A stretch of 44,097 nt of DNA, from the NCBI RefSeq assembly GCF_001426665.1, contig NZ_LMEY01000003.1, positions 613 through 44,709 of the forward strand, written 5' to 3'. Below the pieces are notes generated by a model. The model was not told the origin of the DNA and searched no databases. It saw nothing but the letters and a program-made list of their open reading frames with translations. How positions within the stretch are numbered: position 1 is the stretch's first letter; each line of letters starts with the position of its first letter. Source of the stretch: Rhizobium sp. Root1334 (lineage in GTDB: Bacteria; Pseudomonadota; Alphaproteobacteria; Rhizobiales; Rhizobiaceae). The position numbers were made by a program, and so were the translations under genes. Of this stretch, positions 8,312 through 17,800 are shown in pieces.

Positions 8312-8983
8312 TTAGATCGCCAGAAATGAAGCGTCGCCAGTTGCCCAGCCCAGGCGAAGCTTCATGCCTTCGGGCAGTAGAACCTCGACGGGTTGGTCAG
8401 AAGTGACCGAGCAACCAAACAAAGACATGAAGGCTGCAAAGTCTTCGAACCACATTCTCGCGGGCGAGAACGAGTGAACGATCATAGCCGCCTCGTCGGT
8501 TTTGAAGCGCCGCGCTTCTATGATCGCCGACGCTGTTCGATGGAGGAGTTGATATCTGATCAGCGCATGGGGCTGTTCTGCAAGCCCGAGAAGCTCGCAC
8601 AGGTGGTTCATCCGCAAGACCTTGCCGGGCGAGGCCTCGCGCATCCAGTCCCCGACACTTGGGCCGAATGGCTCGTTCACCTTACCTTCGATCGTCGCAG
8701 CGCAGGTGAGGTTGCCATGCCGTATCAAAGCGAAGACGTCGTTCTGGCTGTCGCGTGCTCCCCCAGGAAGAGGAACCTTGTGCTCAGGGAAGGCGAGAAG
8801 GAGTTCGCTTCCGTTGGGAAACAGTGCCGCGACTTCGGGCGGAAGGCCGGCGCTCGACTCCCAGCAGTGAGCGAGCGTTTTCGCCGAGTAACCTGTGCGC
8901 CATTGTTTCTCTGGCTCGGCAAGGAACTGTTGCCACGCTTCAGGTCCTGAGCTCGGGACGTAAATTCTATTGCGTTTGACCAT
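8312..8983 (-). CDS. DUF6946-like protein, possible nuclease fold
   Basis: This 223-residue protein starts at ATG 8981-8983 with AGGTGG four bases upstream. Key stretches are SAKTLAHCWESSAGLPPEVA, FPEHKVPLPGGARDSQNDVF and AATIEGKVNEPFGP. The Asp in QNDVF followed by Glu-x-Lys in IEGK, with a preceding conserved helix, is the pattern of a PD-(D/E)XK-like core. The sequence resembles what is catalogued as DUF6946, from memory and not searched. No transmembrane segment. It lies directly downstream of the 9035 nuclease-like gene on the same strand (51-bp gap), so the two may be co-transcribed. Function unknown; a nucleic-acid role is inferred. Confidence 0.65.
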   Translation of the reverse strand: MVKRNRIYVPSSGPEAWQQFLAEPEKQWRTGYSAKTLAHCWESSAGLPPEVAALFPNGSELLLAFPEHKVPLPGGARDSQNDVFALIRHGNLTCAATIEGKVNEPFGPSVGDWMREASPGKVLRMNHLCELLGLAEQPHALIRYQLLHRTASAIIEARRFKTDEAAMIVHSFSPARMWFEDFAAFMSLFGCSVTSDQPVEVLLPEGMKLRLGWATGDASFLAI

Positions 8984-9034
8984 TTAACCACCTGGGAAGA
9001 ATTAGGCCTTCGTGGTCGGGACAGAGCATCGCGC

Positions 9035-10105
9035 CTACCGGGCGATTTCAGCGTCAACCAGTGCTCTCCACTTTGAAAGAACATTCTGATTATCAATCAA
9101 CCAATTCCGTAATCTGGCAGCAGTAACGACTCCTGCACTGATAGCTTCGATTTGGGCGTAGAAGTCACGTTGATTATCGACAGGGGTGGTGGGTAGCGCC
9201 ATCACGAGCCCTGGGTTGGGACGAATTTTTGTGGGCGTCTTCGCAGAGAAGATCGCTCCAAGCTCCGCTACGTCCGCCGACATAACGTCAACCACCGCCG
9301 AGGGAGCGACGCCCCACCCAGGAAACGTAACAGCCACGTAGTTCGCACGCTGATCCGATCCGCGGCCGAGTTCATGGGCAAAGCGCCTAGGGCGAATAGC
9401 CTCAGCTAAGCCACGTAGTGACGCAGCCTGGTCAAATATCATTGACGTGCTCTCCCGCGGGTTCGCCGTTTTCCGCATGCTGGGTCCGGGGAGAATTTCT
9501 GGTGCGATCGTCGCCAGCAGGGCAACATACTGCGCGTTGAAATCACCAACAATCTTGTCTGGAATGGGCGTATAGCCACGTCGGTGCTTGTGAATAGCTT
9601 GGTCGATAATCTCGGCACGGAATTGGTAGCGAGGCACCATCTCGCTCCCAGACTCATCCCGCAGTTCGCGCAGAAACTCTGCGATGAGCTCATAGGAGAT
9701 CGTTGCGTCGAATTTTCCCGTGAAATTCGGAAATTGAGCTGCATAAGCGTTCGGGCAGACTATCATCATTGCTCGGCGCGCATATCCACCAGCTAAAGCA
9801 TCGAGTTCCTCACGGTAGCTTTCAGCTTGATCGGGCTGTTCAGATGCATCGAGTTTGTTCTCGATCAGTAAAGCGGAACGGGTCTGATCGCTGTGCTCAA
9901 TCTCCACAAAGATATCGATCTCTCGCCTGGATCGAGTGCGTCGTTTGCTGTGTTTTACATCCCATGACGCTATGGGTAAATTTATCCCTGCTTGCCGTGC
10001 AATCCACACGGTAAAATCCAGCGAAGCATGAATCTCCTCAACGAGAAGCAAGTCGATGTCGCGTTCGGTCGCGTGACTAAGCGTAGGAATGAATTCTTCG
10101 TTCAA
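9035..10105 (-). CDS. PD-(D/E)XK nuclease family protein
   Basis: I place the start at TTG 10103-10105, with GGAG seven bases upstream; an open frame extends to 10195 but lacks a ribosome-binding site. The ~356-residue protein has an N-terminal helix (ATERDIDLLLVEEIHASLDF), then SRREIDIFVEIEH and ALLIENKLDASEQPDQAESY, the Asp ... Glu-x-Lys plus downstream Gln/Tyr signature of PD-(D/E)XK nucleases. The C-terminal ~200 residues are not recognised and may be the target-sensing part. It is followed after 51 bp by the DUF6946-like gene. Likely an accessory or defence nuclease; the target is unknown. Confidence 0.75.
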   Translation of the reverse strand: MNEEFIPTLSHATERDIDLLLVEEIHASLDFTVWIARQAGINLPIASWDVKHSKRRTRSRREIDIFVEIEHSDQTRSALLIENKLDASEQPDQAESYREELDALAGGYARRAMMIVCPNAYAAQFPNFTGKFDATISYELIAEFLRELRDESGSEMVPRYQFRAEIIDQAIHKHRRGYTPIPDKIVGDFNAQYVALLATIAPEILPGPSMRKTANPRESTSMIFDQAASLRGLAEAIRPRRFAHELGRGSDQRANYVAVTFPGWGVAPSAVVDVMSADVAELGAIFSAKTPTKIRPNPGLVMALPTTPVDNQRDFYAQIEAISAGVVTAARLRNWLIDNQNVLSKWRALVDAEIAR

Positions 10106-10298
10106 CGAGTTTCTCCGTCCAAGAAATCTGATCGTAAAGACTAACCTCGAAAAGCTTGCGGAACAATGTCGAACTGGAATACTAGCCGAACACACAAGGT
10201 CGTGCCGGGAGTGTGGCCCTGGTCAATTTCCGCGCCGGCATCAAGGGCCAATCGAGACTTGTAGATCGTTGGAAACCCTTGCGGTCTAAGGTTCAGAA

Positions 10299-10388
10299 TG
10301 GCGGAGAGGGTGGGATTTGAACCCACGATACCCTTGCAGGTATGCCGCATTTCGAGTGCGGTGCTTTCGACCACTCAGCCACCTCTCC
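10299..10388 (-). tRNA. tRNA-Ser (anticodon CGA)
   Basis: On the minus strand the gene runs 10388 to 10299 including an encoded CCA. Acceptor stem GGAGAGG/CCTCTCC pairs perfectly with discriminator G. The D arm contains TGGCTGAGTGGTCGAAAGCA. The anticodon stem CCGCA/TGCGG holds the loop CTCGAAA, giving CGA. A long variable arm (TACC-TGCAA-GGGTA) and T arm GTGGG-TTCAAAT-CCCAC complete a class II serine tRNA. It decodes UCG. All stems are intact, so it is probably functional. It lies inside the island, which is unexpected. No second copy of its 3' end was found in the window. Confidence 0.97.
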
Positions 10389-10468
10389 GGATCATCCTTG
10401 GTCGGCGCCATCAGCGCGAGGCGGTTCATAGCGGCAGTTTTTGGCGATGGCAATTCCACGACGGGAGT

Positions 10469-10486
10469 GGCCGGCGTGTGCCGGCC
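10469..10486 (-). terminator. Hairpin at the end of the DUF429 gene
   Basis: GGCCGGC-GTGT-GCCGGCC is a perfect 7-bp stem with a 4-base loop. It touches the stop codon of the minus-strand DUF429 gene. There is no T-run on the minus strand, so it is either a weak terminator or a 3' stabilising structure. Confidence 0.5.
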
Positions 10487-11301
10487 TAGGCGATCAGCAC
10501 ATCCCTTCGGCGCGCAGCAGCAACGATCCTCTCATGAACGCCATTAATTGCTGGAGAGATCATATAGCCGTTCTCCAGGTCACCGATCATAACCGAATGT
10601 TCCCGCGGTGCCATCAGCCAGTGCAACCCGATGAGACCGCAAATCATGGCGTCGATCTTGTCCTGATCAGCTTTCTTCGGCGACAAGTTGGCTGACGCCG
10701 CTGAACACCAGAGTTCGAGCTGGTCTAAGACATTGAGAGACCCGAAGATCCGGATAGTTTCTGCAACAGACTTCCAATGCTCAACCTTAAACACTCTCCG
10801 GTTGGCTGGATTGTATTTTGGAGCACCAAGACGCCGGCAGTAGGCATCGTCGATGGCGACCAAGGCCAGGGCTGGAAACACTTCAATTAAATAGAGCCCC
10901 TGCGATGCTGTCCGTGCGACCTCTGGGTCCTCAATAGCGCCGAGTGCCTGCTTGAATCGCCAGATCGGTGCGGCATCATCAAACATGCCGAGCTTTGATC
11001 GGTTGGCCGGTTGAACACCGCCACCCACCCAGGAGATGAGTGATCCAGCCACCTTGTCGACCGGGCGCGAGCCGCTGAAGTTCGGGACAATTGTCGGCTG
11101 ATCGAGCGCCACGAGACATTTGCTGACCTGAGATCTCTCGGCCAAAACTATCTCAGCGGCTTCGCTGAACGAGGCCAGTCGGGGTTCTAGGTGAAGTCGC
11201 GCGCCCTGCGAGTCTAGACGGATAATGCAGAGCGCACCAGGCGCCTTTGGGTTGTCGGTCCACGCGGAGTCGAAACCGACAATAGATGTTTTAGTAATCA
11301 T
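10486..11301 (-). CDS. DUF429 domain protein
   Basis: This 271-residue protein starts at ATG 11299-11301. It opens with TKTSIVGFDSAWTDNPKAPG, the beta strand with a conserved Asp typical of DUF429, an RNase H-like fold family. ALDQPTIVPN, LIEVFPALALVAI and a late KADQDKIDAMICGLIGLHWL with conserved Asp residues complete the family pattern. DUF429 proteins are predicted nucleases by fold, but activity has not been established for most. It is divergent from the HEPN gene at 11335 with only 33 bp between the start codons, so their promoters must overlap or lie inside each other's coding region. It may be linked to the restriction operon. Confidence 0.8.
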   Translation of the reverse strand: MITKTSIVGFDSAWTDNPKAPGALCIIRLDSQGARLHLEPRLASFSEAAEIVLAERSQVSKCLVALDQPTIVPNFSGSRPVDKVAGSLISWVGGGVQPANRSKLGMFDDAAPIWRFKQALGAIEDPEVARTASQGLYLIEVFPALALVAIDDAYCRRLGAPKYNPANRRVFKVEHWKSVAETIRIFGSLNVLDQLELWCSAASANLSPKKADQDKIDAMICGLIGLHWLMAPREHSVMIGDLENGYMISPAINGVHERIVAAARRRDVLIA

Positions 11302-11334
11302 GGCTTATGACGATTTGTCGGAAAGGAGAGATCT

Positions 11335-12051
11335 GTGGGGATACCATTACAGTATAGTTTAGACATTCCAAAGCGGTGCCTCGATCTGCTGAGCTTTTGC
11401 GAGAAACATGTAGCCGCGAACGAAGAGCATGCGCGTCGCTATGGCGGTCCATTAGACACAACACTTCTTCTTGCGCTCGCATCTCAGATGATCCTCTTGC
11501 CAATCGAGCGCATCATGAAGCACTTGGATGAGGATGTCGTTGGCTACACAGATGATCGGCAGCTCTCGCCAGACGTTAGTCGCTCTATACAGGAAAGAAT
11601 TCGAGGAAAGAAGCTACGAAACAATGCAGAATTAGCTGGATTTGGCTGGTCGTTCATTCCCAGAACACAGGTATTTCAGACATCTAATGAACTCCCGGAG
11701 GGCATTGCGAAATCACTGAGTAGCGATGAGGCCAATGCTTCTGCACAAGATATGCCCATGGACCAGTTCATATCGTGCCTCCGGAACTCGCTTGCGCATG
11801 GTGGAGTGATGTATCTGGATCAGCAGGGATATAGCTCAAGAAAAGCGGCTGAGATGTTGCTCTTCGTTAGCGCCAAACAAACGCGGCCAGCGCCTTTCGT
11901 AGATGAGAAAACGGGGAAAATCATCGTGCCGCTCCCTGTCACCGATGGACTTCGATTGCTAAGGATCGCCACAAGGGATTTTCGTCTCTTCTTGTCAAGT
12001 TGGACTGAGTGGCTAGACGAAGTGGGAATCTTAAAGGAGATTGCCGCTTGA
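11335..12051 (+). CDS. HEPN-domain RNase-like protein
   Basis: The 238-residue product starts at GTG 11335 with a very strong ribosome-binding site (GGAAAGGAGAG). The first ~110 residues are helical (DTTLLLALASQMILLPIERI). FISCLRNSLAHGGVMYLD contains Arg150-x4-His155, the catalytic signature of HEPN ribonucleases, in the usual LRN-(S/A)LAHG setting. This type resembles the pEK499 p136-like HEPN family. Many HEPN proteins cleave RNA as toxins or effectors. It is the first gene of a co-directional run into hsdM (43-bp gap) and may be the operon's leader gene. The codon use looks less GC-rich than hsdM and hsdR. Activity is inferred from the motif only. Confidence 0.75.
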   Translation: MGIPLQYSLDIPKRCLDLLSFCEKHVAANEEHARRYGGPLDTTLLLALASQMILLPIERIMKHLDEDVVGYTDDRQLSPDVSRSIQERIRGKKLRNNAELAGFGWSFIPRTQVFQTSNELPEGIAKSLSSDEANASAQDMPMDQFISCLRNSLAHGGVMYLDQQGYSSRKAAEMLLFVSAKQTRPAPFVDEKTGKIIVPLPVTDGLRLLRIATRDFRLFLSSWTEWLDEVGILKEIAA

Positions 12052-12094
12052 AGGGCGTGCCACTTCGTCCAAACGATCAGCCTGGAGCTTGTAG

Positions 12095-13585
12095 ATGACA
12101 ACACTCACTCTTTCGCAGCTGGAAACCCATCTCTGGCGGGCAGCGGATATCCTGCGGGGATCGATCGATTCCGGCGATTACAAGCACTACATTTTCGGTC
12201 TTCTGTTCTTCAAGCGCCTCTCAGATGTCTGGGAGGAGGAGTATGAGGAGCGGCTGGCGCGCTACCACGATGCGGATCTCGCCGCTGATCCAGATGAGCA
12301 CCGCTTCGACATTCCCAAGGGCCATTTTTGGAAGGATGTGCGCAAGCACACGACCGATATCGGCACGCATCTGAACGCCGCCTTTCGCGCCATTGAAGAC
12401 GCAAACATGAAGCTGCGCGGCGTCTTCCAGGATGTCGATTTCAACAACAAGGAGCGCTTTCCGGATGCCATGCTGGAAAAGCTGCTTCAGCATTTCGAGA
12501 CCTATCGGCTGCGCAACTCCGATGTCGAGCCGGATGTGCTGGGCCAGGCCTATGAATATTTGATCGCGCAGTTTGCCGATGATGCCGGCAAGAAGGGTGG
12601 CGAGTTCTATACGCCGAAGATGGTCGTGCGGCTGATCGTCGAATGTCTGAAGCCGGAAGAAGGCATGTCGATCTATGACCCCACCTGCGGCTCAGGCGGC
12701 ATGCTCTTGGAGGCGGTGCATCATCTGGAGCGGCAGGGCAAGAACCCGAAGAGCCTTTCGCTGTTCGGCCAGGAGCGGAACCTCAATACCTGGGCCATCT
12801 GCCAGATGAACCTGTTCCTGCATGATATCGACGATGCGCAGGTGGCGCGCGGCGATACGCTGCTGGAGCCAAAACATCTGACCGGCGACAGTGTGAAGGC
12901 CATCCGCACCTTTGACCGGGTGCTGGCCAACCCGCCGTTTTCGCTGAAAAGCTGGGGCCATGATGTCTGGTCGAAGGGCGATGTTTTTGGCCGCGACCGT
13001 TATGGCTGCCCGCCGAAATCCTATGGCGATCTCGCCTTCGTGCAGCATATGGTGGCGAGCCTGAAGGCAGACGGCGTCTGCGGCGTGGTCCTGCCGCATG
13101 GCGTGCTGTTTCGCAGCGGGGCCGAAGGCAAGATCCGAGAGGGGCTGATCAAAGACGATCTTATCGAGGCCGTCATCGGCCTGGCACCCAACCTGTTTTA
13201 TGGCGCGGGTATTCCGGCCTGTATCCTGATCCTGCGCAAGCAAAAGCCGGCGGCGCGCAAGGGCCAGATCCTGATCGTCAACGGCGCCGAGCATGTCGTC
13301 GAAGGCAAGGCGCAGAACCATCTGTCGGAGGCCAATGTCGCCACGCTGGCCAAGGTCTATGGCGACTTTGCTGATGCCGAACGGCTGGCGCGGGTGGTGA
13401 CATCGAGCGAGATCGAAGCGAATGACTTCAACCTCAATATCAGCCGCTATGTGCATCTGGGTGAAGAGGCCGAGGAGGTCGACGTTGCGGCGGAAGTGGA
13501 AAAGCTGGTCGAGCTTCAAGCCGAGCGGGATGCAGAAGAAGCGCGGATGATGGGCTTTCTCCGGGAGCTTGGCTATGTCGCGTGA
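12095..13585 (+). CDS. hsdM: Type I restriction-modification N6-adenine methyltransferase HsdM
   Basis: The 496-residue subunit starts at ATG 12095 behind GGAGC. The N-terminal HsdM helical domain (LSQLETHLWRAADILRGSID, then HYIFGLLFFKRLSDVWEEEY) is followed by SAM-binding motif I YDPTCGSGGML (~195) and catalytic motif IV ANPPFSLKSW (~279). It transfers a methyl group to adenine in the site chosen by HsdS and forms an M2S complex. Length is normal for the family and all motifs are intact. Codon use resembles host core genes. The hsdS ATG lies inside its last codons (11-bp overlap), so translation is coupled. Confidence 0.97.
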   Translation: MTTLTLSQLETHLWRAADILRGSIDSGDYKHYIFGLLFFKRLSDVWEEEYEERLARYHDADLAADPDEHRFDIPKGHFWKDVRKHTTDIGTHLNAAFRAIEDANMKLRGVFQDVDFNNKERFPDAMLEKLLQHFETYRLRNSDVEPDVLGQAYEYLIAQFADDAGKKGGEFYTPKMVVRLIVECLKPEEGMSIYDPTCGSGGMLLEAVHHLERQGKNPKSLSLFGQERNLNTWAICQMNLFLHDIDDAQVARGDTLLEPKHLTGDSVKAIRTFDRVLANPPFSLKSWGHDVWSKGDVFGRDRYGCPPKSYGDLAFVQHMVASLKADGVCGVVLPHGVLFRSGAEGKIREGLIKDDLIEAVIGLAPNLFYGAGIPACILILRKQKPAARKGQILIVNGAEHVVEGKAQNHLSEANVATLAKVYGDFADAERLARVVTSSEIEANDFNLNISRYVHLGEEAEEVDVAAEVEKLVELQAERDAEEARMMGFLRELGYVA

Positions 13586-14810
13586 GGTGCCGACGGGCTG
13601 GACTTCGACAACGCTTGGCGAGCAGATCGTTGAAATGCGCGGAGGCGGGACCCCATCAAGGAAGGTCTCAGAATATTGGAACGGCAATATTCCTTGGGCA
13701 AGCGTGAAGGACCTGAAGGGCCGTCACATCGATAACACTGAGGAATCAATTTCTGAGGATGGTTTGCAGAACTCTGCCTCAAGTTTGATACCAAAGGGAA
13801 CTCTTGTTCTTGCGACAAGGATGGCGGTTGGGAAGGTAGTGCGCTTCTCCCGAGATGTGGCGATCAATCAGGACCTGCGTGCGCTTTTCCCGCGGCCATC
13901 GCTTGATGTTGATTTCCTACATCAATGGTTTTCCTGGCAAGAGAGCCACATTGCGCGTTTAGGATCCGGCACCACTGTTGCTGGCATCAGACAGGAAACC
14001 ATACGCGGCTTGCAATTAGCGTTACCGCCGCTCCACGAACAACGCCGCATCGCCGAAATCCTGTCCAGCGTCGATGCGGCCATTGCGGCAACGCGGGCTG
14101 TGATCGAGCAAACCAGAAAGGTCCGCTCCGAGATCCTTTCGACCTCCTTCCCTGAAGATCAGGCTGCCGGGCCGTCAACTGCGGATGACACCTTCGAAGG
14201 ATGGTCGGTAGAACCTGCTTCAAGCATATGCGAGAGCATCATCGACTGCAAAAATCGCACTCCTCCGGTGACCGAAGATGGTTACGCAGTTGTCCGCACG
14301 CCAAACGTTCGTAACGGTCGCTTTCGATATGAAGGACTTCAGTTCACTGACAGGCAGAGCTTTCAAGAATGGACGGCGAAGGGAATGCCTAGAACAGGCG
14401 ATATTCTTTTCACCCGAGAGGCTCCATATGGCGAGGTCTGCATGGCCCCTGCAATGGCGTTTTGTCTTGGGCAACGGATGATGTTCCTGCGCCCAGACAC
14501 ATCTCGCGTCAGCTCCGACTTCCTATTGTATGCGCTGCAGTCTGGGCCGGTAAAAAAGGAGATGTTCCGGCGGGCTGGCGGTTCTACAGTCGGCCATCTG
14601 CGAGTGGGAGATGTTCGTGAGCTGCCAATACCTGTGGCTCCCAGAGATGTTCAGTTGCGCTTGACTTCCACCCTCAGGTCGCTGGATGAGGCACTATACA
14701 GCAACGAGGAGAGCTTATCGCGCCTTGAGAACTGCAAATCTGCCCTGATGTCCGACCTGCTCACTGGCGGCAAGCGCGTCATCGACGCGCTTCTCATGGC
14801 AGCGGAGTAA
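13575..14810 (+). CDS. hsdS: Type I restriction-modification specificity subunit HsdS
   Basis: The start is ATG 13575 inside the end of hsdM, with GGGAG upstream. The 411-residue protein has the classical two-TRD plan. TRD1 (~1-145) begins VPTGWTSTTLGEQIVEMRGG and includes NIPWASVKDLKG. A central conserved helix follows (LPPLHEQRRIAEILSSVDAA). TRD2 (~205-360) contains RTPNVRNGRF and FTREAPYGEVCMAP. The C-terminal helical repeat contains LPIPVAPRDVQLR. The TRDs are less GC-rich than the helical repeats, the usual sign of domain exchange. The target sequence cannot be predicted. The two halves indicate a bipartite recognition site. Confidence 0.95.
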   Translation: MSREVPTGWTSTTLGEQIVEMRGGGTPSRKVSEYWNGNIPWASVKDLKGRHIDNTEESISEDGLQNSASSLIPKGTLVLATRMAVGKVVRFSRDVAINQDLRALFPRPSLDVDFLHQWFSWQESHIARLGSGTTVAGIRQETIRGLQLALPPLHEQRRIAEILSSVDAAIAATRAVIEQTRKVRSEILSTSFPEDQAAGPSTADDTFEGWSVEPASSICESIIDCKNRTPPVTEDGYAVVRTPNVRNGRFRYEGLQFTDRQSFQEWTAKGMPRTGDILFTREAPYGEVCMAPAMAFCLGQRMMFLRPDTSRVSSDFLLYALQSGPVKKEMFRRAGGSTVGHLRVGDVRELPIPVAPRDVQLRLTSTLRSLDEALYSNEESLSRLENCKSALMSDLLTGGKRVIDALLMAAE

Positions 14811-14818
14811 AGCACCCC

Positions 14819-17800
14819 ATGAGCTACGGTCCCGAATGGCATTTTGCCGAGCGTCCTACGATCGAGCATCTGAAAGCCATGGGCTATGGCCTTGTGGCCT
14901 CGTCGGAGCATGCGGCCCTTCGCGAGGGCGAAAACCAGGTTCTGTTTCGCCCGCACCTCATCGACGCGCTGATGCGTATCAACGGGATCGACCGCGCTTC
15001 TGCTGAGGCAGCCTACGGCGAGCTTGCGGCGATCAGCGACAACGACGTCTGGCTGAAGGTGCTGCGCGGCGACTATGCCCGCAAGGTGACCGGCCAGGAG
15101 ACACGGCAGACGCTGCGGGTGATCGATTTTCTCGAGCCCGGCAACAACCAGTTTTCTGTGACGCATCAGCTGCGGGTGAAGGCTGAGAACACGCGCAAAC
15201 CGGATGTCCTGGTTTATGTAAACGGCATTCCGCTGGTCGTGATCGAGGCCAAGAGCCCGCTGAATGTAAAGGACAAGACCGGCGAGGCTTTCGAGCAGAT
15301 CAAGCAATATGAACAGGATATTCCGCGCCTATTCTTTTCCAATGTCTTCAACATCGTCACAGACGGAGCCCTGGTGCTCTATGGCGCGACAGGCTCCGGC
15401 TCGAAGTATTTCGCCGAGTGGCGCGATCCCTGGCCGAAGGTGGAGGGTGAATTCCCGGACACGCTGGCCAAGGGCCTCTGGTGCCTGCTGGAACCGAGCC
15501 GCCTGCTGGACCTGATCGCGCATTACGTCGTGTTCGAGAAGACCGAGACCGGCACGATCAAGAAAATCTGCCGCTACCAGCAGTTTCGCGCCGTCAACCG
15601 CATCATCGAGCGCGTGATCGAGGGCAAGCACCGGCAGGGCCTGATCTGGCACACGCAGGGCAGCGGCAAATCGCTGACCATGGTGTTTGCCGCGCTGAAG
15701 CTGAAGACGCATAGGACAATCCAGTCCGAAGCACTGACCAACCCGAACATTCTGGTGCTGACCGACCGGGTGGATCTGCATTCGCAGATCAGCGGCACCT
15801 TTGTCGCTTGCGGCCTGCCGAACCCGACGGCGATCGAGAGCATTAGGGATCTGCACACGTTGATCCGCAGCGGCAAGGACGGGCACACGGCGCTTTCCAC
15901 CATCTTCAAGTTCCAGGGCTCGAAGGAGGCGATTGCGACTTCGGAAAACTGGATCGTAATGGTGGATGAGGCTCACCGCACCCAGGAAAAGGATCTCGGC
16001 GCCTATCTGCGCGCGACACTGCCGCATGCCCGCTTCTTCGGATTTACCGGCACGCCGGTGAAGAAGGACGACAAGAACACCTATGAGAACTTCGGCGTGC
16101 CGGGCGAAGGTTATCTCGACAAATACGGCATCGACGACGCCGTGGCCGATGGCGCAACCGTGCCGATCTATTACACGGGCCGCAAGACCGACTGGCATAT
16201 CGACGAGGCGAAGATCGACATTCTGTTCGACACCTGGTTTGCCGAGCTCGATGATGACAAGCTGAATGAGATCAAGAAGCGTGGCGTGCAGATCGAGGAT
16301 CTGGTCAAACATCCGCGCCGGATCGAGCTGATCGCCTATGATATCTGGACGCATTTCAAGGCCTACGCTCGCCCGGACGGATTCAAGGCGCAGATCGTCG
16401 CCATCGATCGCGAGGCGGTGATCCTCTACAAGCAGGCGCTGACCAAGGTCATTGCTGAGGATCTAAAGGACGAGGGCATGGAGCCTGCCGAGGCGCTGGC
16501 CCGTGCCGATGCCATGTCGGCCTGCGTCTATTCGATCAACCAGGAAGACAGCAAGCCGAGCGAGGATGCTCACAAGCAGGCGATCCGCACCGAGCTGAAG
16601 GCTAATTATCTGGATGCCGAGGCCGAAAAGCTGGCGAAGAAGGCCTTTGGCCGCAAGGGCGACGATCCGCAGTTCCTCATCGTCTGCGACAAGCTCTTGA
16701 CCGGCTTCGACTGCCCGATCGAAAGCGTGATGTATCTCGACAAGCCGCTGAAGGAGCACGGGTTGTTGCAGGCGATAGCGCGCACCAATCGTGTTTCGGA
16801 TGCCAAGAAGCGCAACGGGCTGATCGTCGACTACATCGGTGTCTCCGGCCATCTCGAGGAAGCGCTCTCCTCCTATCGCGCCGATGACGTGAGGAACGCT
16901 ATGCGCGACCTGGACGATCTGCGTAATCAGCTGCGGGCCGCGCATTCCGCCGTCGCCGCGCTGATGAAGCCGCTCAAGCGCAAAGCGAGCGACAAGGACG
17001 CGCTGAAGGCGGAATATGATGCCTTTGTGAAGCTGCTCGGCACCGAGGACAAATGGTTCGACTTCAAGGCGAAGGCCCGCAGTTTCATCGCGCTCTATGA
17101 AACGCTGAGCCCTGACCCGAGCGTTCTCGAGTTCACCGCCGATCTGAAATGGGTGGCGAACTTCCTGCTCTATGGCACGCAGCACTTCGAAAAGCGCCAG
17201 GCCTTCGACCAGATGAACTACAGCGAAAAGATCCGCGAGATGCTGGAGAAGCATCTCGAGGCAACGGGTCTTAGCGTCACCGTCAAGCTGCGCCACATCA
17301 CCGATCCGGAGTTCTGGGAGGATTTCGATCCCGAGGGCAAGAGAGAGGAAGACCTGATGACGGCCGCGATCCGCAAGACGACGGAGCTGCGCAAGACGGT
17401 CACCGAGCGGATCGACGCCAGTCCGCATCAATATGCCAAATTCTCCGAGCGCCTTCGCCAGCTTCTGGAAAAGCTCGAAAGCGCGCAGCTCTCCTGGTCA
17501 GAGAAACTGAAGGCAGCCGAAGAGCTGGCGAAGGACATCACCGCGGAGGACGCCGCTTATGTCGAGGCGGGTCTCTCTCCTGGCGCCTATGGCATCCTGC
17601 AGATCCTCAACGGCTTCACCTCGGGGACGGAAGGTGAGGATCTGGCGATCCGGCTGGAAGTTCTCTACACCAATCAGGCAACAGCACCGTTCGGCTGGTG
17701 GCAGAAGGATGGTCTGCGCAGGAGCTTGCGCCAGCAGGTGCGCTTCATGGCGCATGAAGCCGGCCTGACGCAGCTCAGGGAGATCCCGGAAGAGGTCGAG

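Noticed and set aside
10299..10388. tRNA-Ser as a second integration site
   Set aside because: No duplicate of its 3' end was found in the window and no integrase lies next to it.
10298..10489. Open frame beginning MAERVGFEPT
   Set aside because: It is the well-known spurious translation antisense to a tRNA-Ser gene, not a protein.
12692..17431. Long minus-strand frames opposite hsdM and hsdR
   Set aside because: Shadow frames of GC-rich genes with conserved motifs on the plus strand.
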